Of a DNA stretch of 64,000 bases, positions 1 to 8,273 are shown one piece after another. A model generated the notes under the pieces. It did no database searches. It was not told the DNA's origin and was given only the letters and a program-made list of their open reading frames with translations. Both the position numbers and the translations under genes were made by a program. Every line of letters begins with the position of its first letter. Position 1 is the first letter of the stretch. Source of the DNA: UM-FILTER-47-13 sp964445195 (lineage in GTDB: Bacteria; Pseudomonadota; Alphaproteobacteria; Micavibrionales; Micavibrionaceae). The DNA lies in assembly GCA_964445195.1 (NCBI GenBank), contig CAYUKA010000005.1, forward strand, positions 1 through 64,000. Reading direction: 5' to 3'.

Positions 1-779
1 CACTTGATATCGGCGCAACGGGCATGCTGGCCCAGCAGATGAATGTCGATGTGATATCGAACAACATCGCCAACATGACGACCACCGGCTTCAAGCGCCA
101 GCGGTTAGACTTCAAGGATCTGGTCTACCAGAATATCGACAAACCAGGCGCGCAATCCTCGGACATCAGCACGATCCTGCCCTCGGGCCTGCAGCTCGGC
201 CTCGGCGTACGGGTCGGTGCCGCGTATAAAATTCATGAGCAGGGACCGCTGCAGATTACCGAGAACCCGCTTGACCTTGCGATCACCGGCGACGGTTTCT
301 TCCAGATCACGCTGCCGAACGGTGAAACGGCCTACACACGCTCCGGCGTTTTCCAGATCAATGAGAATGGCGAAATTGTAACAACGCAGGGCTACCTGCT
401 GGAACCGAGCATTGTAGCGCCGCCGGACGCGATCGCCATTGAGATCAATGAAAACGGCGAGGTGTTCGCCGATCTCGCCGGTCAGGTCGACCTGACCAAT
501 CTGGGCCAGATCCAGCTGGCCAGCTTTATCAACCCGGCCGGTCTTGAAGCCATCGGCGATAATTTATTCCTCGAAACCGAAGCTTCGGGCAACGCCCAGT
601 TAAATAACCCCGGTACCGAGAATGCCGGATCAATCCGCCAGGGCGCGCTTGAAAATTCGAATGTGAATGTGGTCGAAGAGATTACCAACCTGATCACTGC
701 GCAACGCGCCTATGAAATGAATTCAACCGTGATCCGCACCAGCGACGAGATGCTGCAAAACGTATCCCAGCTTCGCTAA
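1..779 (+). CDS. flgG: Flagellar distal rod protein FlgG (5' end cut by window)
   Basis: Distal rod subunit of the flagellar axial structure, exported through the flagellar type III system. The reading frame is already open at the window edge: codons from position 3 read LDIGATG before the first internal ATG at 24, so only about four or five N-terminal residues are missing. The N-terminal rod/hook signature (VISNNIANMTTTGFKR) and the C-terminal heptad-like segment (NVNVVEEITNLITAQRAYE) are both present, and the length of about 260 residues is normal for FlgG. It is followed after 36 bases by flgA and then flgH, a rod/P-ring/L-ring order common in Alphaproteobacteria. Very secure identification; the true start lies outside the window. 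Confidence 0.96.
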   Translation, partial: LDIGATGMLAQQMNVDVISNNIANMTTTGFKRQRLDFKDLVYQNIDKPGAQSSDISTILPSGLQLGLGVRVGAAYKIHEQGPLQITENPLDLAITGDGFFQITLPNGETAYTRSGVFQINENGEIVTTQGYLLEPSIVAPPDAIAIEINENGEVFADLAGQVDLTNLGQIQLASFINPAGLEAIGDNLFLETEASGNAQLNNPGTENAGSIRQGALENSNVNVVEEITNLITAQRAYEMNSTVIRTSDEMLQNVSQLR

Positions 780-815
780 GGATAACGGGTAAAACGTAAG
801 AAAAGGAGACTGACA

Positions 816-1790
816 ATGAGCACACTGACCCGCAATCTCGACCTGACATTCAGGCTGCTCGTCCTGATCCTGGCCATGACGGTCGGCGTGTTCCTGGTCA
901 TTGCCGGCGCCCGCGAGGCGCTGGCCGCCAGTCTCAAGCCTACGGCGATCATCAGTTCCGACACCTTCACTGTCGGGGATATCTTCAGCGGGCTGGATGG
1001 TGACACCGCCGACAAAGTGCTGGGGGCCGCGCCTCTGCCGGGTCAGGATATGGTGCTCAACGCCCGCACGCTGATGCGGATTGCGCTGGCGCTCGACCTG
1101 CCGTGGCGGCCGGCGCACAGCCTTGAGCAGGTCACGATCCGCCGGGCCGCAACGATTATCGAGGGGGCGCCCATTGATGACGCCCTGACCACCCGCCTGC
1201 GCAGTGAAGGCGTGGACGGGCGCTTTGAGATCGCCTACCTGACCGCCGGCACGCCGCGTCTGGTCCTGCCGGCCGACAAACCGGCGATGACCGAAGTGAC
1301 GGCGCTGAACTACGACCCCAGTTCCGGCCGTTTCGAGGCCACACTCGCCGCCCCGACCGCAGACATGCCGCTAACCACCCTGACGGTTATCGGCAAAGTC
1401 GAACGGCTGATCAGTGTGCCGGTCCTGAAAAGCACGCTTGGTAACGGCGATATTATCGGCGCCGGCGACATTACCTGGGCCGAGATTAAACACAGTACGC
1501 TGCAAAGCGACATGATGCTGCAGGACACCGACCTGATCGGCCTGACGCCGCGCCGGCTGGTCGCCGCCGGGACACCGATGCGCAGCCGCGAGCTTGAGCG
1601 CCCGCAACTCGTATCGCGCGGCGCGATGATCACCATTGCCTATCGCGACGGGCCGCTGGCCCTGACCGCGCGGGGCAAAGCGATGCAGAACGGCGCCAAG
1701 GGCGACCTGATCCGCGTCGTCAACACCGCCAGCAACCGCACGGTTGAGGCGTTTGTCGAAAGCCAGAACACCGTTGCGGTGTTGCCCTGA
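816..1790 (+). CDS. flgA: P-ring assembly chaperone FlgA
   Basis: Periplasmic chaperone that helps FlgI assemble into the P ring. The 324-residue product starts with a hydrophobic export segment (residues about 12-35, ending near EALAAS) and ends with the SAF/FlgA C-terminal domain (residues about 195-320, including GAMITIAYRDGPLALTARGKA). A good ribosome site (AAGGAG) lies 8 bases before the ATG at 816. It sits between flgG and flgH. FlgA is poorly conserved in sequence, so context adds weight, but the C-terminal domain is typical. The protein is long compared with the enterobacterial form (about 220 residues), which is usual in this class. Confidence 0.92.
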   Translation: MSTLTRNLDLTFRLLVLILAMTVGVFLVIAGAREALAASLKPTAIISSDTFTVGDIFSGLDGDTADKVLGAAPLPGQDMVLNARTLMRIALALDLPWRPAHSLEQVTIRRAATIIEGAPIDDALTTRLRSEGVDGRFEIAYLTAGTPRLVLPADKPAMTEVTALNYDPSSGRFEATLAAPTADMPLTTLTVIGKVERLISVPVLKSTLGNGDIIGAGDITWAEIKHSTLQSDMMLQDTDLIGLTPRRLVAAGTPMRSRELERPQLVSRGAMITIAYRDGPLALTARGKAMQNGAKGDLIRVVNTASNRTVEAFVESQNTVAVLP

Positions 1791-1805
1791 TAAAAGGAGG
1801 TTTAA

Positions 1806-2564
1806 ATGAAAACGGCTTGTAAATATAAAAACGCCCTGCTGGGGCTGGCGATGGCCACCCTGCTGACCGGCTGCGGCAACACGATCGACCGGCTGTCCAA
1901 TGTCGGCACGCCGCCGCAAATGAGCCGGGTCGAAAACCCGCAGCTGCGCAAAGGCTATGAGCCGGTCAGCATGCCGATGCCCGCGCCGCAGACCGAGGAA
2001 ACCCAGCCAAACTCGCTGTGGGCCTCCAACCGCCGCAACTTCTTTGAAGACCAGCGCGCCGGCACGATCGGCGATATTCTGACCGTCCTCATCGACATCC
2101 AGGACGAGGCCGAACTGGAGAATGAAAGCGAGCGCACCCGTGATAACGGCGAGACAGCACAGATTCCAGGCATTCTGGGCTATGAAGCCAGCCTCGGCCG
2201 CATCCTTCCGGAAGCGGTCAACCCGGCCAGCCTGACCGATCTCGGCTCGACCTCACGCAGTGTCGGCCAGGGCACGATCGAGCGCGAAGAGGAAATTCTT
2301 GTCCGCATGGCCGCCGTCATTACCCAGGTCCTGCCCAATGGTAACCTTGTCATTAGCGGCAGCCAGGAAGTGCGCGTCAATTTCGAAAAGCGTATCCTGC
2401 AGGTGGACGGCGTAATCCGGCCGGAGGATATCTCGATCAACAACACGATTAACCACGATCAGATCGCCGAAGCCCGTATCGCCTATGGCGGCGAAGGCCA
2501 GATCACCGACGTGCAACAGCCCCGTTACGGCCAGCAGGTCTACGATATCCTGTTCCCGTTCTAG
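1806..2564 (+). CDS. flgH: Flagellar L-ring lipoprotein FlgH
   Basis: Outer-membrane L-ring subunit that forms the bushing for the rod. The 252-residue product opens with a lipoprotein signal whose lipobox reads LLTGC (Cys about residue 23). The conserved FlgH core is clear: SLWASNRRNFFEDQRA, GDILTVLIDI, LPNGNLVISGSQEVRVN, and the C-terminal RYGQQVYDILFPF. A strong ribosome site (AAAGGAGG) precedes the start. It is the last gene of the flgG-flgA-flgH group and runs towards dksA on the other strand. Length and motifs match the family; no anomalies seen. Confidence 0.96.
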   Translation: MKTACKYKNALLGLAMATLLTGCGNTIDRLSNVGTPPQMSRVENPQLRKGYEPVSMPMPAPQTEETQPNSLWASNRRNFFEDQRAGTIGDILTVLIDIQDEAELENESERTRDNGETAQIPGILGYEASLGRILPEAVNPASLTDLGSTSRSVGQGTIEREEEILVRMAAVITQVLPNGNLVISGSQEVRVNFEKRILQVDGVIRPEDISINNTINHDQIAEARIAYGGEGQITDVQQPRYGQQVYDILFPF

Positions 2565-2592
2565 AAAGAGCCATATTAAAAGATCATGAAAA

Positions 2593-2623
2593 AAGCCCGG
2601 CAGGCAAATGCTGCGCCGGGCTT
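2593..2623 (-). terminator. Rho-independent terminator of dksA
   Basis: A 9-bp perfect stem (AAGCCCGGC at 2593-2601 with GCCGGGCTT at 2615-2623) lies between the convergent flgH and dksA genes. Read on the minus strand it is followed by a run of six T residues, so it should terminate dksA. On the plus strand there is no T run, so it is at best a weak barrier for flgH. Confidence 0.8.
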
Positions 2624-2645
2624 ACTCTATAGGGAACAGAAAGCA

Positions 2646-3080
2646 TTAATCGTCGCGCTGGGTTTTTTCCATCCGCTCGTGCCGCTCCTGCGCTTCGATG
2701 CTCAGCGTTGCAACCGGACGGGCATCAAGGCGGGCAATACCGATCGGCTCGCCGGTTTCCTCGCAATAGCCGTAAGAGCCGTCATCGATCCGCTCCAGCG
2801 CCTCATTGATCTTGATAATCAGCTTGCGCTCCCGGTCGCGGGTCCGCAGTTCCAGCGCATGATCGGTTTCCGCCGAAGCCCGGTCGGCCAGATCCGGCTG
2901 TTGCAGCTCTGTGGTCTGCAATGTCTGGGTAATCGTCTCCGAAGATTCCCGTAACAACTCCTCGCGCCAATGGATCAGCTTGCGGCGAAAATATTCCAGC
3001 ATCACCGGATTCATGAAATCGCCCTTATCCTTGGACGGATCATAATCGGGCGGAATAACACTACTAGCAGGCGCGGCCAT
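2646..3080 (-). CDS. dksA: DksA/TraR-family RNA polymerase-binding regulator
   Basis: Binds the RNA polymerase secondary channel and, with ppGpp, adjusts stringent-response promoters. The 144-residue protein has the long coiled-coil (residues about 30-105, including LELRTRDRERKLIIKINEALERI) and the C-terminal finger fold (YGYCEETGEPIGIARLDARP, then ATLSIEAQERHE). Only one of the four zinc-binding cysteines of enterobacterial DksA remains (C in YGYC); the other positions are Thr, Ser and Ala. From my knowledge of the family this cysteine-poor finger is common in Alphaproteobacteria, so it is not damage. A ribosome site (AGAAGGA) precedes the start. Its place beside flagellar genes is frequent in this class, without proving a flagellar role. 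Confidence 0.93.
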   Translation of the reverse strand: MAAPASSVIPPDYDPSKDKGDFMNPVMLEYFRRKLIHWREELLRESSETITQTLQTTELQQPDLADRASAETDHALELRTRDRERKLIIKINEALERIDDGSYGYCEETGEPIGIARLDARPVATLSIEAQERHERMEKTQRDD

Positions 3081-3176
3081 GGCTCAAAATCCTTCTTTTC
3101 TGATCGCGGTCAAACCGTTTACAAGCCGGATGAATATAAAGATATCGCCCCGGCAAGGCAAGATGGAATATACGGC

Positions 3177-3614
3177 TCAGACACGCTTATCCAGAGCCTG
3201 CCGCATTTTGGCCAGTTCGACCTGCGCTCGCAGGTCGATTTCATCGAGAATGGCGCTCAGACTGGGATCCATGATCTTCTCCCGGTGCGCTGCGATCACA
3301 TCGGCAACGCCGATCACATGCCCGACCGTTAACGTCCCGCTCAACAGCGCCAGCCGGACTTTGTCCAGTTCATCGAGAATCACGCTCGCGCGCTGATGCA
3401 TGCGCCGCCGCGCCGCCCGCTCGGTCGGGTCTTCCGCCGCCTGTACGGATAACAACGCATCGACCCGGGCGATCGACTGTGTCGCCCCGGGCTTTTCAGT
3501 CTTGTCCGCGCCGCCGGTCAGCAGATCGCCGAACGAACCGTCACCGCCGGATACCCTGCTTTTCTTCTTGGCCGCCCCGGCCTGGTCGGTCTTTTTCGGA
3601 CCTTCGACTTTCAT
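3177..3614 (-). CDS. fliX: Class II flagellar assembly regulator FliX
   Basis: FliX couples early flagellar assembly to the activity of the sigma-54 activator FlbD in Caulobacter. The 145-residue product (MKVEGPKKTDQ...) has a charged, flexible N-terminus and the conserved helical C-terminal domain (ILDELDKVRLALLSGTL, then LSAILDEIDLRAQVELAKMRQAL). I chose the ATG at 3614 because GGGGAG stands 7-12 bases before it; a longer open frame to 3785 lacks family similarity. It is divergent from flgI, the same arrangement as in Caulobacter, and its presumed partner FlbD is at 22562. Confidence 0.92.
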   Translation of the reverse strand: MKVEGPKKTDQAGAAKKKSRVSGGDGSFGDLLTGGADKTEKPGATQSIARVDALLSVQAAEDPTERAARRRMHQRASVILDELDKVRLALLSGTLTVGHVIGVADVIAAHREKIMDPSLSAILDEIDLRAQVELAKMRQALDKRV

Positions 3615-3784
3615 AGCATACTCCCCTTCTGTCTCTACTCTATCACCCCTATCCGGGGGCCGGTCAAGTGGCAGGCAAAATTTGCCGCATCGCCGGCTTA
3701 AACCGGTGAAACATGCCGGGCAAGGCAGCCAACGTTCATGACTTACACCAGGGCAAGCCATTGAAAAGAAATAACAATGGATCA

Positions 3785-3800
3785 TGGCACGAAGTTCGCA
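3785..3800 (+). promoter_or_regulatory. Sigma-54 promoter candidate upstream of flgI
   Basis: The sequence TGGCACGAAGTTCGCA matches the -24/-12 sigma-54 consensus (TGGCACG-N4-TTGCA) with one mismatch at the -12 element and the required ten bases between the GG and GC doublets. The predicted start of transcription is near 3811, about 25 bases before flgI. This fits control by FlbD, encoded in this window. Confidence 0.62.
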
Positions 3801-3835
3801 TCGAACAGGGCGGACAAAAATAACTTTTATGATTT

Positions 3836-4978
3836 ATGGCAAAAAAAATGCTGGATAATGTAAAAAGAATAATCACCGCGCTGGCGATCATTATCATTAC
3901 AATGACCGCTGCAGCCGCACCCGGCACCGCCAAAACCACGCGGATCAAGGATATCGTCGATATTGAAGGCGTCCGCGACAACCTGCTGGTCGGCTATGGT
4001 CTCGTGGTTGGACTGAACGGCAGCGGCGATTCCCTGAACAACTCGCCTTTCACCGAGCAGAGCCTGACCGCGATGCTGGAACGCCTCGGCGTCAGCGTGC
4101 GGGGCCAGAACCTGAATACCGGTAATGTCGCCGCCGTCATGGTCACAGCCACCCTGCCACCCTTCGCGAACCAGGGATCGCGCATTGATGTCAGCGTTTC
4201 GACAATGGGCGACGCCGAAAGCCTGCAGGGCGGCACGCTGCTGGTCACCCCGCTGATGGGCGCGGACGGCGAGGTCTATGCCGTTGCGCAGGGCCCGGTC
4301 AATATTGCCGGGTTCTCGGTCGAGGGCCAAGCGGCGACCTTCATCCGCAATATCCCGACGGCCGGCCGTATCCCGGCGGGTGGCATCGTTGAGCGCGAGA
4401 TTGACTTTGACCTGAACGATTTCCCGAGCATCCGCCTCGCGCTGAAAAACCCGGACTTTACAACAGCGCGCCGGATCTCGCGGGCGATTAACGGCTTCCT
4501 GTCGGCCAATGTTGCAACGGCTGAAAATTCAGGCAGCGTCAGGCTCGTGCGGCCGGCCGGCTTTAGCGGCACGATCGTCGACCTGATTACCGATATCGAG
4601 CAACTGCCGATCCAGCCAGACCAGCCGGCCCGTGTTGTCATTGACGAGCGCAGCGGCATTATCGTCATGGGCGCCGACGTGCGGGTCAGCACCGTGGCGA
4701 TCGCGCAGGGCAGCCTGACGATCAAGATTACCGAAACACCGCAGGTCAGCCAGCCGAACCCGTTCTCGCCGCAGGGCCAGACCGTCGTCGTGCCGCGCAC
4801 CGATATCGAGGTTAATGTCGGCGAGGACGTCAAGCTCGGCCTGCTGGAAACCGGCGTGACGCTGCAGGACCTTGTCACCGGGCTGAACCGCCTCGGCGTG
4901 GCGCCGCGCGACTCAATCACGATTTTACAGGCCCTCAAGGCAGCGGGCGCGCTGCAGGCCGATATAACGACAATGTAA
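3836..4978 (+). CDS. flgI: Flagellar P-ring protein FlgI
   Basis: Forms the periplasmic P ring around the rod. The 380-residue protein has a cleavable signal peptide (hydrophobic stretch residues about 12-30, then AAAAPGTAKT) followed by the family start TTRIKDIVDIEGVRDN and the signature GYGLVVGLNGSGDSL. Other family blocks include VSTMGDAESLQGGTLL and VRIDERSG-like VVIDERSGIIVMGADVRV. No clear ribosome site is visible at 3836; the in-frame ATG at 3848 is a possible alternative that would still leave a signal peptide. It follows a sigma-54-type promoter and leads the run flgI-flgJ-flgN-fliK-flgD-flgE. Confidence 0.96.
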   Translation: MAKKMLDNVKRIITALAIIIITMTAAAAPGTAKTTRIKDIVDIEGVRDNLLVGYGLVVGLNGSGDSLNNSPFTEQSLTAMLERLGVSVRGQNLNTGNVAAVMVTATLPPFANQGSRIDVSVSTMGDAESLQGGTLLVTPLMGADGEVYAVAQGPVNIAGFSVEGQAATFIRNIPTAGRIPAGGIVEREIDFDLNDFPSIRLALKNPDFTTARRISRAINGFLSANVATAENSGSVRLVRPAGFSGTIVDLITDIEQLPIQPDQPARVVIDERSGIIVMGADVRVSTVAIAQGSLTIKITETPQVSQPNPFSPQGQTVVVPRTDIEVNVGEDVKLGLLETGVTLQDLVTGLNRLGVAPRDSITILQALKAAGALQADITTM

Positions 4979-4990
4979 CGGACGACAAAG

Positions 4991-5344
4991 ATGAACGATC
5001 TTTTGAGCGCAGACATGAACCAGGCCCTGATCAGGGCGGCCCAGCAACAGCAGGCGCAACAGGCGCAGATGCTGGACAAAGCGGGCACGGTCAAAAATTA
5101 CGCGAAAATTGAACAGGCGGCGCAGGATTTCGAGGCCGTGTTCCTGGCCGAGATGATGAAGCCGATGTTCAAGGAAATCAACAAGCCCGACCCGTTATTC
5201 GGCGGCGGGCACGGTGAACAGGTGTTTAACGACATGATGGTGCAGGAGTACGGCAAGATCATGGCGGAACAGGGCGGTGTCGGCCTCGCCGACTACGTCA
5301 AGGCGGAACTGATTAAACTTCAGGAATTACAGGAGGCACAGTGA
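4991..5344 (+). CDS. flgJ: Rod-binding protein, FlgJ N-terminal type
   Basis: Probably the rod-capping scaffold needed to build the flagellar rod. The 117-residue product covers only the FlgJ rod-binding domain (KIEQAAQDFEAVFLAEMMKPMF, then GGGHGEQVFNDMMVQEYGKIMAEQGGVGLADYV, here cited in parts). The C-terminal muramidase domain of enterobacterial FlgJ is absent, which is normal for Alphaproteobacteria, where a separate lytic enzyme is used. It starts 12 bases after flgI and its stop codon overlaps the start of the next gene (TGATG), indicating translational coupling. The N-terminus is glutamine rich (AQQQQAQQAQ). Confidence 0.9.
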   Translation: MNDLLSADMNQALIRAAQQQQAQQAQMLDKAGTVKNYAKIEQAAQDFEAVFLAEMMKPMFKEINKPDPLFGGGHGEQVFNDMMVQEYGKIMAEQGGVGLADYVKAELIKLQELQEAQ

Positions 5345-5874
5345 TGACACAGGACAGACTTTTAAACCGGGATAAGCTTTCCCCCAATCAGGCGCCGGCA
5401 CAAACCGCAGAAAGCGAACGCGAACAGGTTTTTACCCTGCCGAGCGATCCGAACAAGGCCATGCAGCAAATGATGAACACAATAGACCAGCTGCGTGAAA
5501 TTTATGAAGAAGAGAACGAGGCCCTGGCCGCCTCCGACACCCAGGCCTTTCTGGGCCTGCAGGACCGCAAGATCGCCGCCGCCCGCGACTATCAAAGCGG
5601 CGCGAAACAGATGCTGGAACGCAAAGGCGATCTGGAGCACATCGATGCCGCCCTGAAACAGGAAATGGCCGCCAAGCAGGAAAGCTTTTCCGGCATCATG
5701 GCCGAAAACCTGAAAGCGCTGGACCGTATGCGCAAAGGAGTGCAACGCCTGAACGACCGCATTATGTCCTCGGCCCGCGACGCGGCCCGCAAGGACGGCC
5801 TGAATTATAGCGCCAGCGGCAACCTTAATCATAACGACCGCGCCATTTCAATCGGCGTCAGCGAGTCGGCATAA
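5344..5874 (+). CDS. FlgN-like flagellar export chaperone candidate
   Basis: A 176-residue, mostly helical protein with predicted long coiled-coil helices (IDQLREIYEEENEALAAS and LKQEMAAKQESFSGIMAENL). The pattern of an N-terminal helix with EEEN/AL residues and a C-terminal YSASG segment resembles FlgN, the chaperone of hook-filament junction proteins FlgK and FlgL. Position directly after the FlgJ-type gene supports this. The start at 5344 overlaps the flgJ stop; a GTG at 5341 is a minor alternative, and AGGAGG lies just upstream. FlgN proteins share little sequence, so the function is inferred from shape and place rather than secure homology. Confidence 0.65.
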   Translation: MTQDRLLNRDKLSPNQAPAQTAESEREQVFTLPSDPNKAMQQMMNTIDQLREIYEEENEALAASDTQAFLGLQDRKIAAARDYQSGAKQMLERKGDLEHIDAALKQEMAAKQESFSGIMAENLKALDRMRKGVQRLNDRIMSSARDAARKDGLNYSASGNLNHNDRAISIGVSESA

Positions 5875-5892
5875 GAGCAGGAGACAAACACC

Positions 5893-7494
5893 ATGGATGC
5901 GCTTCCCCCTTACACCCCGCAAACCGCTACCTCGCCGCAAAACAGCGGTAGCGGTAACGGGCAGGCCCTGCAGGGCGGTAACGGTATATTTTCCGGTATC
6001 GCGGGGCTGAGTTTCATGGATCTGATTTTCGCGCATCTTTCACAAAGCGGCAATACAGATACAGAGATTACGCCCGGCGTGGCGCAAGCCGAAACAACGC
6101 CGGGGCAAAGCGATAATTCTCTTGCCGCCTTACTAAAACAATTAAAGCAAGGCGATGACCCGGCCATTGAACAGGTCCTGGCCCATACGGACCTTGCCGG
6201 CCAGGCTGATCCGCTCAGCGCCGAACAAGTGCTGAAAACGCTGGAAACAATCATACCGGCGGAACAGAAGCCGGCCCTTCAGCAGGCAGCCCTGCAACAA
6301 ATCGCGCCGTTGATCGCCAGCCTGACCCAGGCCGTGCCGCAACAACAGCCGGTCACGAAGCCGAAGACCAGCGTCCAGACCACCCAACCGGATCTGGCAG
6401 CTCCTGACCTGAAAACCGAAACTGACACCGCAGGACCGCTACTGATTGCGACCGGCCTGACACCGGAAACGCTGACCCGGATCATCGAAGGAATCACAAG
6501 CGGCCAGACAGACGGCACGGAAGCCGGTGAAGGCTTCATGGCCTTTATTACCCAAATCGTCACACCGCCGCAGGAGCGTAAAGATGTTGTGTTCCTGCCG
6601 CGTGGTTCCGTCGCCGGCGAAATCAACACACCGGCGACGCAGAGCAGCGTCTCCCAGGCCGAAACAATGGCTGCAAAACTGAATGCCCTGACAATCGGCG
6701 CCGATGAGTCGCCATTCGACCTTGATAGTGACTTTGAACAAATCCTGCGCGTCCTTGAGACGGCGCAGGGCAAAGCCGGAGCACAGCCGGGCAATGATAA
6801 CGCCCTGCCGAAAGGGTTGGAAAAACTGGCGCACAATATTAAGGCGCATCTCGCCGCCGGGATGAGCACCGTACAAGGCACGCCGCCGCCGCTGACATCA
6901 ATGTTTACCGCTTTTTCCGCCGACAGCCTTTACCCGGACGGACTCGACTTTTCATTGGGCGGCCCCCAGAGCCTGCGCCTGACCCTGACCGGCCCGGCCC
7001 AGGCGGCCAGCCTGATCGGGCAGGCACAGCAGGCCGCCCTGCCCCACCCCGGCACCCAGATGATCGCCTCGACCATTGCCAGGGCGACGGTCAACGGTGA
7101 AAACCGCAACATTACCCTGCAGCTTGATCCGCCTGATCTGGGGCGTGTCCAGGTGCGCATGGAGTTCAATAAGGAGAATAACACGCTGCGGGCCATCATG
7201 ACCGCCGAGAAGCCGGAAACTTTCATGATGCTGCAACGTGACGCGCATGCGCTTGAACGCGCCCTGCAGGATGCCGGGCTGGACGCTGACGGCAGCAGTC
7301 TTGAGTTTGAGCTCTCGCAGGATGGCGGGCTGTTCGATCATGAAGACCGCGGCGGACCGGGCGGCCAGCATGGCGGCGGTAGCGGCGGCGATGAAACCGC
7401 AGGCGATGAGCAGGAGATTGAAGTTATACAGACAACGATGGACTGGTATGTCGACCCGGACACCGGGCTGATGCGCTACGACGCGCTGGTCTAG
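5893..7494 (+). CDS. fliK: Flagellar hook-length control protein FliK
   Basis: Molecular ruler that is secreted during hook growth and switches export specificity from hook to filament. The 533-residue protein has a low-complexity, Gln/Thr/Ala-rich ruler region (residues about 1-380) and the conserved C-terminal Flg_hook domain (NITLQLDPPDLGRVQVRMEF, then AIMTAEKPETFMMLQRDAH and ALQDAGLDADG). The C-terminal tail is glycine rich with a DWYVDPDTGLMRYDALV end. It lies immediately before flgD and flgE, as expected. A second protein with a similar architecture is encoded at 33247, so which one sets hook length is not certain, but this one has the canonical domain. Confidence 0.92.
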   Translation: MDALPPYTPQTATSPQNSGSGNGQALQGGNGIFSGIAGLSFMDLIFAHLSQSGNTDTEITPGVAQAETTPGQSDNSLAALLKQLKQGDDPAIEQVLAHTDLAGQADPLSAEQVLKTLETIIPAEQKPALQQAALQQIAPLIASLTQAVPQQQPVTKPKTSVQTTQPDLAAPDLKTETDTAGPLLIATGLTPETLTRIIEGITSGQTDGTEAGEGFMAFITQIVTPPQERKDVVFLPRGSVAGEINTPATQSSVSQAETMAAKLNALTIGADESPFDLDSDFEQILRVLETAQGKAGAQPGNDNALPKGLEKLAHNIKAHLAAGMSTVQGTPPPLTSMFTAFSADSLYPDGLDFSLGGPQSLRLTLTGPAQAASLIGQAQQAALPHPGTQMIASTIARATVNGENRNITLQLDPPDLGRVQVRMEFNKENNTLRAIMTAEKPETFMMLQRDAHALERALQDAGLDADGSSLEFELSQDGGLFDHEDRGGPGGQHGGGSGGDETAGDEQEIEVIQTTMDWYVDPDTGLMRYDALV

Positions 7495-7520
7495 ACGAGG
7501 AAGGATAAAGGAGACGGATC

Positions 7521-8273
7521 ATGGTATCTGATGTAACGGTGACAGGCGCGGCGCAGGACGCGCAAAGAACGCAGGACCAGTCGGTACAGCTGGCCGAGGA
7601 TTTTAACGAGTTCCTGATCCTGCTGACAACGCAGATCCAGAATCAGGACCCACTGAACCCGATGGATTCAACCGAGTTCACCAACCAGCTGGTCCAGTTC
7701 AGCCAGGTCGAACAGGCGATCAACACCAACGCCAAGCTTGATGACCTGGTCAGCCTGCAGCTCGGCAGTATTTCGAGTGTCGCGCTCGGCTATGTCGGCA
7801 TGGACGTCAACTATATCAGCAGCGAAATGAACTATAACGGCGAAACGCCTGTCACGATCAGCTATGCGCTGGGTGAGGATGCGTTCTCGGCGACGGTCAA
7901 TATTTTCGACGAGGCCGGCGACCTGGTCTACAGCGCCCCGGCCCCGAACAGCACCGGCGCTCAGGAAGTCGTCTGGAACGGCGAGCATATGGGCGGCGGC
8001 GTTGTCGAGCCCGGCACTTACCGCGTCACGATTGACGCGCTCGATGCCGAAGGCGAGGCCATCGACACCCAGACCGTGGTATCGGGACAAGTGCGCGGCA
8101 TTGAATCGCAAAACGGCGTTGTCTTCCTGCTGATCGGTGAACGGGCCGTGCCGCTCGGGCAGGTCATTAACGCGACCGTACCGGCAGAGGTTGAAACGGA
8201 CACCGCCGCCGTTCCTGACGGCGAAGCAGGCGATAGCGAGGATCCGCCCGCTGATGAAGGAGGAACCGCGTAA
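7521..8273 (+). CDS. flgD: Hook cap protein FlgD
   Basis: Caps the growing hook and guides hook subunit assembly. The 250-residue protein carries the N-terminal family signature (FNEFLILLTTQIQNQDPLNP, then DSTEFTNQLVQFSQVEQA), a central FlgD immunoglobulin-like/tudor region (residues about 100-215) and an acidic, disordered tail. A ribosome site (AAAGGAGA) precedes the ATG. The stop codon overlaps the ATG of flgE1 (TAATG), showing coupling with the hook genes. Confidence 0.95.
   Translation: MVSDVTVTGAAQDAQRTQDQSVQLAEDFNEFLILLTTQIQNQDPLNPMDSTEFTNQLVQFSQVEQAINTNAKLDDLVSLQLGSISSVALGYVGMDVNYISSEMNYNGETPVTISYALGEDAFSATVNIFDEAGDLVYSAPAPNSTGAQEVVWNGEHMGGGVVEPGTYRVTIDALDAEGEAIDTQTVVSGQVRGIESQNGVVFLLIGERAVPLGQVINATVPAEVETDTAAVPDGEAGDSEDPPADEGGTA

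Noticed and set aside
3671..3695. TGGCAGG...TTTGCC between fliX and flgI as a sigma-54 site
   Set aside because: The spacing between doublets is 12 or 8 bases depending on choice, never ten; the site at 3785 is far better.
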